Source of the DNA: Psychrobacillus sp. FSL K6-4046
GTDB lineage: Bacteria; Bacillota; Bacilli; Bacillales_A; Planococcaceae
Direction of reading: 5' to 3'
DNA length: 64,000 bases
Assembly: GCF_038624605.1 (NCBI RefSeq)
Contig: NZ_CP152020.1
Span: forward strand, 1,295,312 to 1,359,311
Shown here: positions 44,906-54,294 of the stretch, piece by piece
How positions within the stretch are numbered: the stretch's first letter is position 1
Layout of the letters: each line of letters starts with the position of its first letter
The notes under the pieces: generated by a model
Seen by the model: the letters and a program-made list of their open reading frames with translations, nothing else
Told to the model about the DNA's origin: nothing
Database searches by the model: none
Program-made: the position numbers and the translations under genes

Positions 44906-45919
44906 ATGAATATGAAACGTTGGTTGGCCATTGTAGGAGCTGCAATTTTGTTAGCCATATCCTTGGTTGTTAATACTGCATCATCCATATTCTCAACAGA
45001 TTGGTCTACATTTATGGAAGATGTAAGCTCTACAGCTAATACAGAGTTCTATGAAACAGTCCTACAGCCAGGAAGTATGAATAAACGAGTGGCTGTACTT
45101 ACAGTAGATGGTACCATTCAAGATACCGGTGGAACTACTAGCTTGTTTGGAACAGAAGGATATAATCATCAGTTTTTCCTTCAACAATTAGATCAAGTGA
45201 GAAATGACGACTCTGTTAAGGCAGTCGTTCTTCAAGTAAACTCCCCAGGTGGAGGGGTAGTGGAATCAGCACAGATCTATAAGGAAATAGTAGAAATTCA
45301 AGAAGAGACCGGCAAACCATTTTATGTTTCGATGGGAAGCATGGCAGCTTCAGGAGGATATTACATATCTGCACCAGCCGATAAAATCTTTGTTAACAAA
45401 GAAACACTGACAGGTTCTATCGGGGTGATTATGCAAAGCATAAACTATGGCGGCCTTGCTGAAAAGTACGGCGTGGAATTTGTGACGATCAAATCAGGAC
45501 CATATAAAGACATTATGAGTCCAACGAGAGACATGACAGAAGAAGAGCGAGCAATGCTACAAGATATGCTAAATGATTCTTATGAGGACTTTGTTGATAT
45601 TATTGAACAAGGAAGAAATATGACAGAGGCTGAAGTTAAGAAAGTAGCAGATGGAAGAATATTAAACGGAAGACAGGCCGTGGAGTCGGGTCTTGCGGAT
45701 GAGCTTGGTTTCTTAGAGGATGCTATAGCGTCCATTCAAACTGACTATGACCTAGAAGGCGCAGAAGTGTTTGAGTATGGTTTTTCTCCTAGCTTCTCTT
45801 CATTATTTGCGATGAAGGCACAATCATTTTTTGGAGTAGACATTGAATCTAAATTGATTGCTAAGCTAATTGCAGATAATTCTGCACCAAAAATGATGTA
45901 TCTTTATGGAAATGAATAA
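44906..45919 (+). CDS. sppA: Signal peptide peptidase SppA
   Basis: This membrane-anchored Ser/Lys protease degrades leftover signal peptides and is linked to antimicrobial peptide resistance in B. subtilis. The 337-residue product has an N-terminal anchor (about 5-27), catalytic S149 in SMAASGG and general-base K201 in SGPYKDIMSP, matching the short Gram-positive form. GGAGG precedes ATG 44906. yteJ begins 12 bases after its stop, so they are co-transcribed. Confidence 0.95.
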   Translation: MNMKRWLAIVGAAILLAISLVVNTASSIFSTDWSTFMEDVSSTANTEFYETVLQPGSMNKRVAVLTVDGTIQDTGGTTSLFGTEGYNHQFFLQQLDQVRNDDSVKAVVLQVNSPGGGVVESAQIYKEIVEIQEETGKPFYVSMGSMAASGGYYISAPADKIFVNKETLTGSIGVIMQSINYGGLAEKYGVEFVTIKSGPYKDIMSPTRDMTEEERAMLQDMLNDSYEDFVDIIEQGRNMTEAEVKKVADGRILNGRQAVESGLADELGFLEDAIASIQTDYDLEGAEVFEYGFSPSFSSLFAMKAQSFFGVDIESKLIAKLIADNSAPKMMYLYGNE

Positions 45920-45931
45920 GGAGGGAATACA

Positions 45932-46513
45932 ATGAGTGAGTTAGAACCAAATAACCATGAGCTTGTAAAAGAAAGCCCGCCTGTTCGTCAAACAATGGCC
46001 GTTTCGAAAACAGAAAGCTACGTACAAAAGGCTGCTGGTTTTTGGATACGCTTTTGGGCTTATATAGTAGATTTGCTCGTGCTATCTTCTGTGGGCATGC
46101 TGTTAATCAAACCAGTTTTCCGCTTGTTCTCATTGGATGTAAGCAGTTCAAGCTGGTATGCACCGATATCACTTGTAACAGCAATTCTTTTCTATTTGTA
46201 CTTTGTTCTTATGACGAAGTTCTTTTCACAAACAATAGGTAAAATGATTTTTGGCATTCGTGTTGTATCTAAAGGAGAAGGAAAGCTAACATGGGGTACG
46301 GTTTTATTCAGAGAATGGGTAGGACGTCTAATATCAGTGATACCATTTAACCTTCCGTATGTAGTTGCGGCCTTTACACCACAAAAGCAAGCAATCCATG
46401 ATTTTATCGCAGATACACTCGTCATACACGAATCTTCCTATGACAAAAAGGAAATTGTTGAATATAAGCGCACTCCTGTTGCAAATGAGTTGCAAGAGAC
46501 AAACGAATTCTAG
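45932..46513 (+). CDS. yteJ: RDD-family membrane protein YteJ
   Basis: The 193-residue product has a cytoplasmic start, then the RDD signature region GFWIRFWAYIVDLLVLSSVGMLL (about 36-58) with Arg and Asp in the first helix, and two more helices (about 80-100 and 125-150). In B. subtilis YteJ restrains SppA; the sppA-yteJ operon is conserved here, so the same role is inferred. GGAGGG precedes ATG 45932. tpx follows after 35 bases. Confidence 0.92.
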   Translation: MSELEPNNHELVKESPPVRQTMAVSKTESYVQKAAGFWIRFWAYIVDLLVLSSVGMLLIKPVFRLFSLDVSSSSWYAPISLVTAILFYLYFVLMTKFFSQTIGKMIFGIRVVSKGEGKLTWGTVLFREWVGRLISVIPFNLPYVVAAFTPQKQAIHDFIADTLVIHESSYDKKEIVEYKRTPVANELQETNEF

Positions 46514-46548
46514 TAAGATGAGAGTATCGAAAAGGAGGCTACATAATT

Positions 46549-47052
46549 ATGACACAAGTAACATTTAAAAATAATCCTGTAACATTATTAGGCAAAGAGG
46601 TAGAGGTTGGGGAAAAAGCTCCAAACTTTACAGTCTTGGCAAATAACCTATCGCCGGTTACTCTTGAGGATTCAGCTGGAAAAACTCGCCTGATTAGTGT
46701 AGTACCTTCCCTTGACACTGGTGTTTGTTCAGCACAAACTAACAAGTTTAACGAAAGTGCTGCAAGTCTTGGTGATGATGTTGTTATTTTAACAATCTCT
46801 GTTGACCTACCTTTTGCACAGTCTCGTTGGTGTGGAGCAAATGCAGCAGATTCTATTCAGACATTATCTGATCACCGCGACCTTTCTTTCGGGAAAGCAT
46901 TCGGAATAGTAATGGAAGAGTTACGCTTACTTGCTCGCTCGGTATTTGTAGTAGATAAGAATGGTGTAGTAACTTACAAGGAAATCGTAAGTGAAGGTAC
47001 TAACCATCCTGACTACGAAAAAGCGCTTGAGGCTGTTAAAGCAGCACAATAA
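46549..47052 (+). CDS. tpx: Thiol peroxidase Tpx
   Basis: This atypical 2-Cys peroxiredoxin reduces peroxides using thioredoxin. The 167-residue protein has peroxidatic C60 in [12 protein letters not shown] and resolving C95 in SRWCGANAA, with EVGEKAPNF at the start. AAAAGGAGG precedes ATG 46549. It lies between yteJ and ytxK as in B. subtilis and ends in a terminator. Confidence 0.97.
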   Translation: MTQVTFKNNPVTLLGKEVEVGEKAPNFTVLANNLSPVTLEDSAGKTRLISVVPSLDTGVCSAQTNKFNESAASLGDDVVILTISVDLPFAQSRWCGANAADSIQTLSDHRDLSFGKAFGIVMEELRLLARSVFVVDKNGVVTYKEIVSEGTNHPDYEKALEAVKAAQ

Positions 47053-47080
47053 ATAACACTAACACTATAAAAAATAAGTA

Positions 47081-47107
47081 AACCCACTCTATTTCGAGTG
47101 GGTTTTC
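47081..47107 (+). terminator. Terminator of tpx
   Basis: AACCCACTC / GAGTGGGTT around TATTTC with a short T run; ytxK starts 16 bases later. Confidence 0.75.
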
Positions 47108-47122
47108 ATTTGAGGGATCAGT

Positions 47123-48052
47123 ATGCAAACAAATGTAGAAAAAATCTTTTCATTTATCGATCAAGAAGCCACATTTATAGAAGAGCAGGAATCTGCTCCT
47201 TATTTAGAAGGAATCGTCTATGCACTTGAGCTATGGCTTGAAAATAAAAAAGCTCCTGACCTTGTGAATCCTAAAAAAGAAGAGATTCGTAAAGCTATCC
47301 AGCTCGCTATTTTAAAAGGGATGAGCAAGTCAACTCAAGCAAATCACCAAATGACACCGGACGCAATTGGCTTACTACTAAGCTATTTCGTAAAAGAAAT
47401 GAACAAGGAGAAAAAGGAGCTGTCCTTTTTAGATCCAGCATTAGGGACTGGAAACCTTCTATTCACCTTAATGAACGTCATTCCAAATACTTCCCATGCG
47501 TTTGGAGTGGAGATAGACGAGTTACTTATTCAGCTTGCTGCGCAGGTTGGGGAACTACTGGAGCAGGACATCCAGTTATTTAGACAGGATGCAATTCGTC
47601 CATTGATGATTGATCCTGTCGATATAGTTGTAAGTGACTTGCCAGTAGGATATTATCCAGACGAAGAGGCCTCGAAGGATTATTTCCTTCATAGCGAGGA
47701 TGAAATGCCTTATGCCCATCATTTGTTCATGGAACAAGCGATGAAGCATGTAAAACCGGGTGGATATCTATATTTTCTAGTCCCAGCTACAATCTTCGAG
47801 TCAAAACAAGCACCACAGCTGCATAAATTTATAAAAGAAAATGGCTGGATACAAGCAGTCATTCAACTTCCAGACTCTATCTTTAAGAACAAAGCGCAAG
47901 AAAAGAGTCTCCTTATTTTACAAAAGAAAAGCGAAGACTTAAAGGCTCCACGAGAGGTCTTGCTTGCGAAGGTACCAAGTATGACAAATCGAGAAGCAAT
48001 GGAGCTATTCTTCAAAAAGATCGACATATGGCAAGAAGAAAATAATAGGTAA
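47123..48052 (+). CDS. ytxK: YtxK, class I SAM-dependent methyltransferase-like protein
   Basis: The 309-residue protein looks like the catalytic half of an N6-adenine methylase: motif [13 protein letters not shown] (about 109-120) and a motif IV variant SDLPVGYYP in place of NPPY, with no target-recognition domain. YtxK is kept beside ackA across Bacillaceae, but its substrate is not known. The altered NPPY motif argues against an ordinary DNA methylase, although DLPVGYY may still bind a base. GAGGGATC precedes ATG 47123. Confidence 0.9.
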   Translation: MQTNVEKIFSFIDQEATFIEEQESAPYLEGIVYALELWLENKKAPDLVNPKKEEIRKAIQLAILKGMSKSTQANHQMTPDAIGLLLSYFVKEMNKEKKELSFLDPALGTGNLLFTLMNVIPNTSHAFGVEIDELLIQLAAQVGELLEQDIQLFRQDAIRPLMIDPVDIVVSDLPVGYYPDEEASKDYFLHSEDEMPYAHHLFMEQAMKHVKPGGYLYFLVPATIFESKQAPQLHKFIKENGWIQAVIQLPDSIFKNKAQEKSLLILQKKSEDLKAPREVLLAKVPSMTNREAMELFFKKIDIWQEENNR

Positions 48053-48117
48053 AATTTGCCCGCCCCTTTTATGCAAGGTACAATTATTGTATCAGTATAA
48101 AGAAGGGGCGTTTTCTT

Positions 48118-49308
48118 ATGCCAAATATTTTAGCGGTTAATGCAGGTAGTTCTTCTTTAAAATTTCAGTTGTACTCAATGCCCGAAGAGAGAGTAATAGC
48201 AAAAGGATTAATCGAAAGGATAGGGTTATCAAATCCTGTGTTTACGATGAACTTTGACGATGAACGTATCCACTTAATAGAGCAAGTAGATAATCACGAA
48301 CAGGCGGTTAAATTGCTCATTAAAATGCTGATTGATCGCAAAGTAATTCAATCGTTAGAAGATATACAAGGAATTGGCCACCGTGTCGTACATGGAGGAG
48401 AAACATACAATGACTCCATTTTAATAAACGAGGACGTAACCAAAAATATTGAAAGATTAGCAGAGTTTGCTCCACTTCATAACCCGGCAAACGTTACAGG
48501 AATCATAGAATTTCAAAAAGTTTTGCCCAATATACCAGCTGTCGCTGTGTTTGATACTGCTTTCCACCAAACGATGCCTGAAAGTTCTTATTTATACTCG
48601 ATTCCGTATGACTATTACGAAAAGTATAGTATTAGAAAATATGGCTTTCACGGAACCTCTCATAAATATGTCGCTCACCGAGCAGCAGAATTATTAAATA
48701 GACCACTAGAAATAACTCGTCTCATCTCCTGCCATCTCGGAAATGGGGCAAGCATTGCTGCTATTCACAAAGGGAAATCTATAGACACCTCCATGGGCTT
48801 CACTCCACTTGCAGGAGTAACAATGGGCACAAGATCAGGAAACATTGACCCGGCACTGATACCCTACTTAATGGAGAAGACAGGGAAAAGTGCAGAAGGC
48901 ATCCTAGATATATTAAACAAGAAATCAGGAATGCTCGGAGTATCAGGCTTTTCTAGTGATCTACGAGATATTGTAACAGAAGCAACCAAAGGTAATGACC
49001 GTGCCCAACTAGCACTAGACGTCTTTGCCAACCGAATACACAAGTACATCGGATCCTACGCTGCCCGTATGAATGGAGTAGACGCTATTATCTTCACAGC
49101 AGGCATAGGAGAAAACAGCGAGGTTATCCGCGAAAAGGTACTCTCCGGCCTCCAATTCATGGGCGTCTACATGGATCCGGACCTAAACAAGCTGCACGGC
49201 AAAGAAGGCTTCATCAACTACCCACACTCACCCGTAAAAGTCATCGTCATCCCAACGAATGAGGAGATCATGATTGCGAGAGATGTGATACGGGTGGCGG
49301 AGATGTAG
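48118..49308 (+). CDS. ackA: Acetate kinase
   Basis: It interconverts acetate plus ATP with acetyl phosphate in overflow metabolism. The 396-residue product has [12 protein letters not shown] (residues 6-17), [22 protein letters not shown] and HLGNGASI with [30 protein letters not shown] precedes ATG 48118. The last 270 bases use many more C-ending codons (GTC, TAC, GAC, ATC, AAC) than the first 900. No cre was found in its short upstream region, unlike B. subtilis ackA. Its stop is 6 bases from the convergent GIY-YIG gene. Confidence 0.97.
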   Translation: MPNILAVNAGSSSLKFQLYSMPEERVIAKGLIERIGLSNPVFTMNFDDERIHLIEQVDNHEQAVKLLIKMLIDRKVIQSLEDIQGIGHRVVHGGETYNDSILINEDVTKNIERLAEFAPLHNPANVTGIIEFQKVLPNIPAVAVFDTAFHQTMPESSYLYSIPYDYYEKYSIRKYGFHGTSHKYVAHRAAELLNRPLEITRLISCHLGNGASIAAIHKGKSIDTSMGFTPLAGVTMGTRSGNIDPALIPYLMEKTGKSAEGILDILNKKSGMLGVSGFSSDLRDIVTEATKGNDRAQLALDVFANRIHKYIGSYAARMNGVDAIIFTAGIGENSEVIREKVLSGLQFMGVYMDPDLNKLHGKEGFINYPHSPVKVIVIPTNEEIMIARDVIRVAEM

Positions 49309-49314
49309 TTAATA

Positions 49315-50067
49315 TTATGTCTTCTTTAACACACCTTTTTTAACAAGGTTGTTTAAAGCACCAATGTTTTTAAATCTAAAATAAACACTTAATCTACTCA
49401 AATCTTCATTCGTTAAAGATGAATAATCAATCATTAACTCATACTCTTGATCTAATTTTTGAATCATTGTTTTAGCATATTCTATTTGTTTTTTAGTTAA
49501 TGGTTTTTCTTTTTTTAAATGTTCTTCAGCGATTTTTTCTTTATCATTTTCATCTATTTCTTTCTTGTTATTAATAGTGTAGTTAATTTCATCTGTATAT
49601 TTACCTGACTTAATCCAATTCATATCTTCTCTGTTCAGGCTAAACCATTCTCCTTCTAATCGTTTAGAAGCAAAATGCTTATGAAACACCACCTCTGTCT
49701 GGTGGTGATTTCCAGTCTTAATCAGGTAGATAAGTTTGTTCTCAAATGGAAGCTTAATGTTAAAAAGATTCATTCGTTTTTCGATGTGCTTTGTTTTTCC
49801 AATTTTAAAAGTGCCATTCATATATTCTTGTACGAAGTAAACATAACCTGGGGCATCGCCTTCTGGAAAAGGAAATTTTTGAACTGCTTCTAATTCTTCT
49901 TGATTTGAATCGAAAAGATATATCTTTTGGGGTTGAGTATAAGTGGGTATATCTGTTGTTTCTTTTGTGTAAGAGTTTTTCATAAATATTCGTTCTACAA
50001 GTTGTTTGATCAAAAAACTCACGTCTCTTTCTATATGGATAGTATAAAATATAGTATTATTTTCCAT
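49315..50067 (-). CDS. GIY-YIG-like (T5orf172-type) nuclease-domain protein
   Basis: The 250-residue frame contains a GIY-YIG-like core: GYVYFVQEYMNGTFKIGKT (about residues 73-91), HIEKRMNLFN, then TEVVFHKHFASKRLEGEWFSL with the conserved Glu, as in T5orf172/Mug113 proteins from phages. The rest is lysine-rich helix. Such proteins are typically phage or mobile-element associated nucleases, so a DNA-binding or cleaving role is inferred. No good ribosome site precedes ATG 50067; ATG 49983 or GTG 50022 are alternatives. It is AT-rich and interrupts the core order between ackA and uspA. Confidence 0.65.
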   Translation of the reverse strand: MENNTIFYTIHIERDVSFLIKQLVERIFMKNSYTKETTDIPTYTQPQKIYLFDSNQEELEAVQKFPFPEGDAPGYVYFVQEYMNGTFKIGKTKHIEKRMNLFNIKLPFENKLIYLIKTGNHHQTEVVFHKHFASKRLEGEWFSLNREDMNWIKSGKYTDEINYTINNKKEIDENDKEKIAEEHLKKEKPLTKKQIEYAKTMIQKLDQEYELMIDYSSLTNEDLSRLSVYFRFKNIGALNNLVKKGVLKKT

Positions 50068-50160
50068 TATAGTGTATTGATGAATATTTTTATAGTTGAA
50101 AAGTAATAATTGGTTTTATCTTTAACTGTTTAGATACGATCAGCTATTAACTGCTAAGCA

Positions 50161-50312
50161 AGGATAACTCCTTGTTGATTGGAGCGACAGGTTGCGACTC
50201 CAGTGGGATGAGTGAGACAGATAAGACATCACAACCACGCGCGTTAGCGATGGGTGATGGCTTATCGCTCACCCCACGGAAAGCGTCCGCCGATAGCGGA
50301 AATCAACTTCTA
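50161..50312 (-). repeat. Dispersed repeat family B, copy 3
   Basis: On the minus strand it reads TTTCCGCTATCGGCGGACGC, TTTCCGTGGGG, then a variable centre, then CACTGGAGTCGC and TCGCTCCAATCAACAAGG. The arms match copies 1 and 2; the centre (GATAAGCCATCACCCATCGC) is different. It lies in the 368-base gap between the GIY-YIG gene and uspA, which otherwise holds only the uspA terminator. Confidence 0.7.
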
Positions 50313-50382
50313 CATTATTCTACGTAAGGCATTAACGCTTTCCGTCTACTTTCCTCTGGTCTCTCATTCAAATTGTTCAAAA

Positions 50383-50418
50383 TTAAAAAGAGAACCAAGG
50401 CAAAAGCCATGATTCTCT
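50383..50418 (-). terminator. Terminator of the universal stress protein gene
   Basis: On the minus strand AGAGAATCATGGC / GCCTTGGTTCTCT with TTTT loop, followed by TTTTTAATTTT. Confidence 0.85.
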
Positions 50419-50435
50419 ACATCTTAATATCTAAT

Positions 50436-50891
50436 TTAAGCTTCTAGCACTTCATCTGTACGTACTACTAGTACATCACAAGTTGAAGAACGTACAATAT
50501 ATTCAGACACACTACCAATTAAAAATCTTTCCATTGCATTTAGGCCAGTTGCTCCACAAATGATTAAATCTGCTTCTACCTTATTAGCTAGATCCTTCGA
50601 AATCATTGTCTTAGGTGAGCCATACTCAACAATAATATTTACATTTGCCACGCCTGCAGCAAGAGCTTCTTTTTTATATCCACCAAGTAAATCTTCTGCA
50701 AATTTTTGAGCTCTTTCCGCGATAGAACGATCATACGCCTCAATAGCTGCAAAAGAACGAGTATCAATGATATTAACTAGATTTAAAGTTGCGTTATTTC
50801 TTTCAGCAATAGAAACAGACTTTTTAAAAGCAAATTCTGCTTCCTTTGAACCGTCTACTGCTACTAAGATTTGATTGTATTTTAATGTCAT
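50436..50891 (-). CDS. Universal stress protein UspA family
   Basis: The 151-residue alpha/beta protein has the N-terminal ILVAVDGSKEAEFAFKKSV and the C-terminal ATP-binding loop GATGLNAMERFLIGSVSEYIV (about 114-134), so it is the nucleotide-binding subtype. The exact stress role is not known. CAGGAGGG precedes ATG 50891. It is divergent from ald, a neighbour pair also seen in B. subtilis relatives. Confidence 0.92.
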   Translation of the reverse strand: MTLKYNQILVAVDGSKEAEFAFKKSVSIAERNNATLNLVNIIDTRSFAAIEAYDRSIAERAQKFAEDLLGGYKKEALAAGVANVNIIVEYGSPKTMISKDLANKVEADLIICGATGLNAMERFLIGSVSEYIVRSSTCDVLVVRTDEVLEA

Positions 50892-51090
50892 TCTAAATCC
50901 CTCCTGGGTTTGTTATACTATTATATTTCTATACTTAATCTCTAATTCCTGCTATCTTTTAATAGTTATTTAGTCTAATTTGTGAACAAAGGCTAATTAT
51001 AAGAACGAATTGATGAGCAATTTAGAATTATTAATGCTAAAATATACTTGTTTCACTAATCTATTTAATCTTGTTAAAGGGGATATAGAC

Positions 51091-52206
51091 ATGCGTATAG
51101 GAGTTCCAAAGGAAATTAAAAATAATGAAAACCGTGTCGCAATGACACCAGCGGGAGTTGTAAGCTTAACTCTACATAATCATCAAGTGTTTATTGAAAC
51201 AGGAGCAGGATTAGGTTCTAGCTTTACCGATGAAGATTATATTGCAGCAGGAGCAACGATTGTTCAAACTGCTCACGAAGCATGGAATCAAGAAATGGTA
51301 ATGAAAGTAAAAGAACCAACACATCAGGAGTTTGACTTAATTCAAGAAGGAACGGTCCTGTTCACTTATCTACATTTAGCACCTGAAGAAGCATTAACAA
51401 AAGTGTTATTAGAGAAGAAAGTGACAGCGATTGCTTATGAAACAGTTCAATTACCAAACAATTCTTTACCTCTTCTTTCACCAATGAGTGAGGTTGCAGG
51501 TCGTATGGCTACCCAAATTGGCGCTCAATTCCTAGAGCAAATCCATGGAGGTAAAGGAATTTTACTTGGTGGAGTTCCAGGGGTTCCACGTGCTAATGTA
51601 GCAATTATTGGTGGTGGGATCGCAGGTACAAATGCTGCAAAAGTGGCAATAGGAATGGGTGCGAAAGTAACTATCATCGACTTAAACGTGGATCGTCTAC
51701 GTCAATTAGAAGATATTTTTGGAAGCAATGTTCAAACTCTAATCTCTAACCCTTACAATATTGGAGAAGCGGTGAAGGAAGCAGACTTAGTAATAGGTGC
51801 TGTATTAATACCTGGTGCCAAAGCTCCTAAGCTGGTATCAGAGGATATGATTAAATCAATGACTCCAGGCTCAGTTGTAATTGATATTGCCATTGACCAA
51901 GGAGGAATCTTTGAAACTTCTGACAGAATTACAACGCATGATAACCCTACCTATGAAAAGCACGGCGTAGTACATTATGCAGTTGCGAATATGCCAGGAG
52001 CTGTTCCAAGAACATCTACGATGGCATTGACGAACGCAACAGTACCTTATGCAGTGCAAATTGCAAACAAAGGGTACAAGCAAGCATGTCTGGATAATTT
52101 AGCTCTTCAAAAAGGGATTAATACATTAGGCGGTCATGTTACATTTGCAGCAGTTGCAGAAGCACAAGGCTTACCATATACAGATGTAACAACTCTTTTA
52201 AAATAA
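51091..52206 (+). CDS. ald: Alanine dehydrogenase
   Basis: It oxidatively deaminates L-alanine to pyruvate with NAD and is needed for alanine use and sporulation. The 371-residue product starts [20 protein letters not shown] and has AYETVQL, the NAD-binding [18 protein letters not shown] (about 172-189) and [11 protein letters not shown] 51091 has AAAGGGGA upstream; the frame back to 51010 lacks one. Confidence 0.97.
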   Translation: MRIGVPKEIKNNENRVAMTPAGVVSLTLHNHQVFIETGAGLGSSFTDEDYIAAGATIVQTAHEAWNQEMVMKVKEPTHQEFDLIQEGTVLFTYLHLAPEEALTKVLLEKKVTAIAYETVQLPNNSLPLLSPMSEVAGRMATQIGAQFLEQIHGGKGILLGGVPGVPRANVAIIGGGIAGTNAAKVAIGMGAKVTIIDLNVDRLRQLEDIFGSNVQTLISNPYNIGEAVKEADLVIGAVLIPGAKAPKLVSEDMIKSMTPGSVVIDIAIDQGGIFETSDRITTHDNPTYEKHGVVHYAVANMPGAVPRTSTMALTNATVPYAVQIANKGYKQACLDNLALQKGINTLGGHVTFAAVAEAQGLPYTDVTTLLK

Positions 52207-52214
52207 CATTACTC

Positions 52215-52248
52215 AATCACCCAGCTCTAAAGAGTTTGGGTGATTTCT
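52215..52248 (+). terminator. Terminator of ald
   Basis: AATCACCCA / TGGGTGATT around a 13-base loop, with a short T run. Confidence 0.75.
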
Positions 52249-52274
52249 AAATTTCTAGACAGTGGGGTGGAATA

Positions 52275-52631
52275 GTGAGTTATCTATACGTTGGCCTCGC
52301 AGGTGGACTAGGTGCAATATGTCGGTATGTGATTGGATTTTATATAGCTCCTTCATCTTCTTTCCCTTTTTCCACGTTACTTGTAAATTTAATTGGGTGT
52401 TTTGCTCTTGCTTTTATTTTGTCTCGTACAGAGAGGTTCTCCTACAAATTACGCCTCGCCTTAGGCACCGGGTTCCTCGGTTCCTTTACTACCTTTTCAG
52501 CCTTTAGTGTGGAAACTATACTTTTAGTAGAACAATCCGAATATGCTTTGGCACTGATTTATCTAATATGCAGTATAATTGGCGGCATGATTAGTAGTAA
52601 TCTTGGATGGAAAAAAGAGGTGAAAGAATGA
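52275..52631 (+). CDS. crcB: Fluoride exporter CrcB/Fluc, subunit 1
   Basis: The 118-residue four-helix membrane protein has GLAGGLGAICRYVIG at the start, TLLVNLIGCFALAF, and GFLGSFTTFSAFSVE, the Fluc pore motif with the Thr/Phe track. Fluc channels export fluoride as antiparallel dimers; Bacillus species often encode heterodimers from adjacent genes. GTG 52275 follows GGGGTGG. It overlaps crcB2 by 4 bases (ATGA), implying coupled translation. Confidence 0.95.
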   Translation: MSYLYVGLAGGLGAICRYVIGFYIAPSSSFPFSTLLVNLIGCFALAFILSRTERFSYKLRLALGTGFLGSFTTFSAFSVETILLVEQSEYALALIYLICSIIGGMISSNLGWKKEVKE

Positions 52632-52981
52632 CTCTAATTTCTTTAATAGCAGTAGGAGGAGCGGGATTCCTTGGTGCAATACTGAGATTTTATACTGCTG
52701 AAAAACTAAATAAGCATAGCCAGTTTCCTTATGGAACGCTTTTTGTGAATTTAATAGGATCTTTTCTACTTGGGTTACTGTGTGGGGTGAACGTGGAAGG
52801 AATTTATTATCTGCTCATTGGTATTGGGCTATTAGGAGCACTGACAACCTTTTCAACGTTGAACGCTGAATTGATAAAACTAAAGGAAAAACGAAAACAA
52901 TACCTTTTTTATTTGATTTCTACTTATGTAGGTGGGTTGTTCGTAGCTTTTATAGGTTACTTTTTTGGAACTATATTTTAG
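52628..52981 (+). CDS. crcB: Fluoride exporter CrcB/Fluc, subunit 2
   Basis: The 117-residue partner has GGAGFLGAILRFYTAE, TLFVNLIGSFLLGLLCG and GLLGALTTFSTLNAE, so both halves keep pore residues. ATG 52628 is preceded by GAGGTGAAAG inside the end of crcB1; the frame back to 52607 lies within that gene. A heterodimeric channel is the likely product. Confidence 0.95.
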   Translation: MTLISLIAVGGAGFLGAILRFYTAEKLNKHSQFPYGTLFVNLIGSFLLGLLCGVNVEGIYYLLIGIGLLGALTTFSTLNAELIKLKEKRKQYLFYLISTYVGGLFVAFIGYFFGTIF

Positions 52982-53007
52982 CTCTCTAATTTTTGGGGTT
53001 GCCTGTA

Positions 53008-53038
53008 TTGTTTGGAGCAGCAGACGGCGAATCCACCG
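53008..53038 (-). repeat. Dispersed repeat family B, short fragment
   Basis: On the minus strand ATTCGCCGTCTGCTGCTCC followed by AAACAA matches the GGAGTCGCCGCCTCCTCTCC-AAACAA arm of copy 2. It is isolated, directly after crcB2. Confidence 0.5.
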
Positions 53039-53074
53039 GAAAACTATCAAATGAGGCTGACACACAACTAGTTA

Positions 53075-53103
53075 CTTAAACTAAACGCACAAATTAGTTG
53101 AAG
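53075..53103. repeat. Family C small palindromic repeat
   Basis: CTTAAACTAA and TTAGTTGAAG are inverted partners (one mismatch) around ACGCACAAA, in the gap between crcB2 and the HicB-like gene. Confidence 0.65.
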
Positions 53104-53159
53104 AAGGATACTTTTAATTTCTAGATTTTTCCTATAAATAAAGGGCAGGTATAGATGAT

Positions 53160-53714
53160 ATGGCATTTGAGAATGTAGTATATCCAGCTTTTATTAAGCA
53201 AGAAGAAAGTTTCAGTATTCATTTCCCAACTTTGCTTCCAAAGTACGGGTGGGAGACTCCGTTAAGCTATGGTCCCACGAAAAAGGAAGCAATTCAAAAT
53301 GCAAAGAAGGCCTTAGCTTATTTGCTAGCCGGTGCTTTATATGATAATGAAGATTTACCAAGTCAGGAACAGATTCCTACTAATCTTGTGACGGAAGAGA
53401 TGGAACTTGTTTTTATTAAAACATCATATAGTGATTATGCAAAAGAAATTGAAGAGCATTTACCATTCCGTCATTGGCATATCTATTTTAACAGAGATGA
53501 GAGAAGTGATTTTCAAGCTGTTGCATATAAGAATAGAGAAGGACTTTGGGATGTAAAGGTAGATGGTAATTTACCAATTGAAATAGCAAAGGAGAAGTTG
53601 ATCCAAGTTTGTCCTACATATCCTGTTATTTGTACTGTACGACGTCGAGTTGAAGCGGAAGAAGCTTTCGATAGTCTAGTACTCAGAGTAGAAGAGATAA
53701 AAAAGAAATTGTGA
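53160..53714 (+). CDS. HicB-like antitoxin-fold protein (orphan)
   Basis: The 184-residue product begins with a HicB-type partial RNase H fold: VYPAFIKQEESFSIHFPTLL, then TPLSYGPTKKEAIQNAKKALAYLLAGALYDNEDLPSQ, the usual strand-strand-strand-helix pattern. The C-terminal 100 residues do not show the ribbon-helix-helix or HTH of classical HicB. No hicA-like toxin gene adjoins it. A GGCAGG-type site precedes ATG 53160. It is probably a stand-alone HicB-related protein with unknown role, at the edge of the accessory stretch. Confidence 0.65.
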   Translation: MAFENVVYPAFIKQEESFSIHFPTLLPKYGWETPLSYGPTKKEAIQNAKKALAYLLAGALYDNEDLPSQEQIPTNLVTEEMELVFIKTSYSDYAKEIEEHLPFRHWHIYFNRDERSDFQAVAYKNREGLWDVKVDGNLPIEIAKEKLIQVCPTYPVICTVRRRVEAEEAFDSLVLRVEEIKKKL

Positions 53715-54010
53715 TTTTTAAATATTGCTCCTATAGCAATAAAATTACAGGCGATTTATTTTAGCATGTAATAATAATTTGTAATTACATGTATTAATTT
53801 TCTACTAAATTTTTATTGAAAATAATTATAATTTTCGATAAATAAACAGGGCGATTTTGTTTCAGTTTTTTACTTAAGGAATTTAATAAAGTTTGTGAAT
53901 TACTATACTTAAACAAGCCGATGCTTTTGCCAAATATGGCCATCCTTTCGATGATCTATTTTTATGTCCCAAATATCAAGTTGATTCTAAATATACTTTG
54001 TGAAATGTCA

Positions 54011-54042
54011 CTCTTAAACTAAGTAGCCGGTTAGTTTAAGAG
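54011..54042. repeat. Family C small palindromic repeat (perfect copy)
   Basis: CTCTTAAACTAA / TTAGTTTAAGAG is a 12-bp perfect stem with loop GTAGCCGG. Twenty bases on, AACAATC-GGGCCA-GATTGTT (54062-54081) is another small hairpin, echoed at 56725-56740. The AT-rich 580 bases 53715-54294 hold nothing else recognisable. Confidence 0.7.
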
Positions 54043-54294
54043 AGTTGTTTAACTTGTATTCAACAATCGGGCCAGATTGTTATATAACCATCTGAATAAA
54101 CAAGTGATTAGTCTAAAGATAAAGCCCAGTGGTAATATGTCAAGCGAAAAAAAGAAATGAATTGGAAATTACTTAAGTGATACTTTCCAAATGAACACTT
54201 TTTGCGCATACCAAATAAACCTCTCATTTTTCTGCTTTTAAAAAAGAAAAAAATGGAAGTTATTTAACGGGTGAAAGGTTGTGAGTTGGTTAAC

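Noticed and set aside
48053-48117. cre site upstream of ackA as in B. subtilis
   Set aside because: No sequence close to the cre consensus lies in the 65-base gap; control may lie within ytxK or be absent.
52207-52274. Fluoride riboswitch before crcB
   Set aside because: The 68-base gap is mostly the ald terminator and a ribosome site; no fluoride-riboswitch core (GGCGAUGG / CUGAUGA type) is present.
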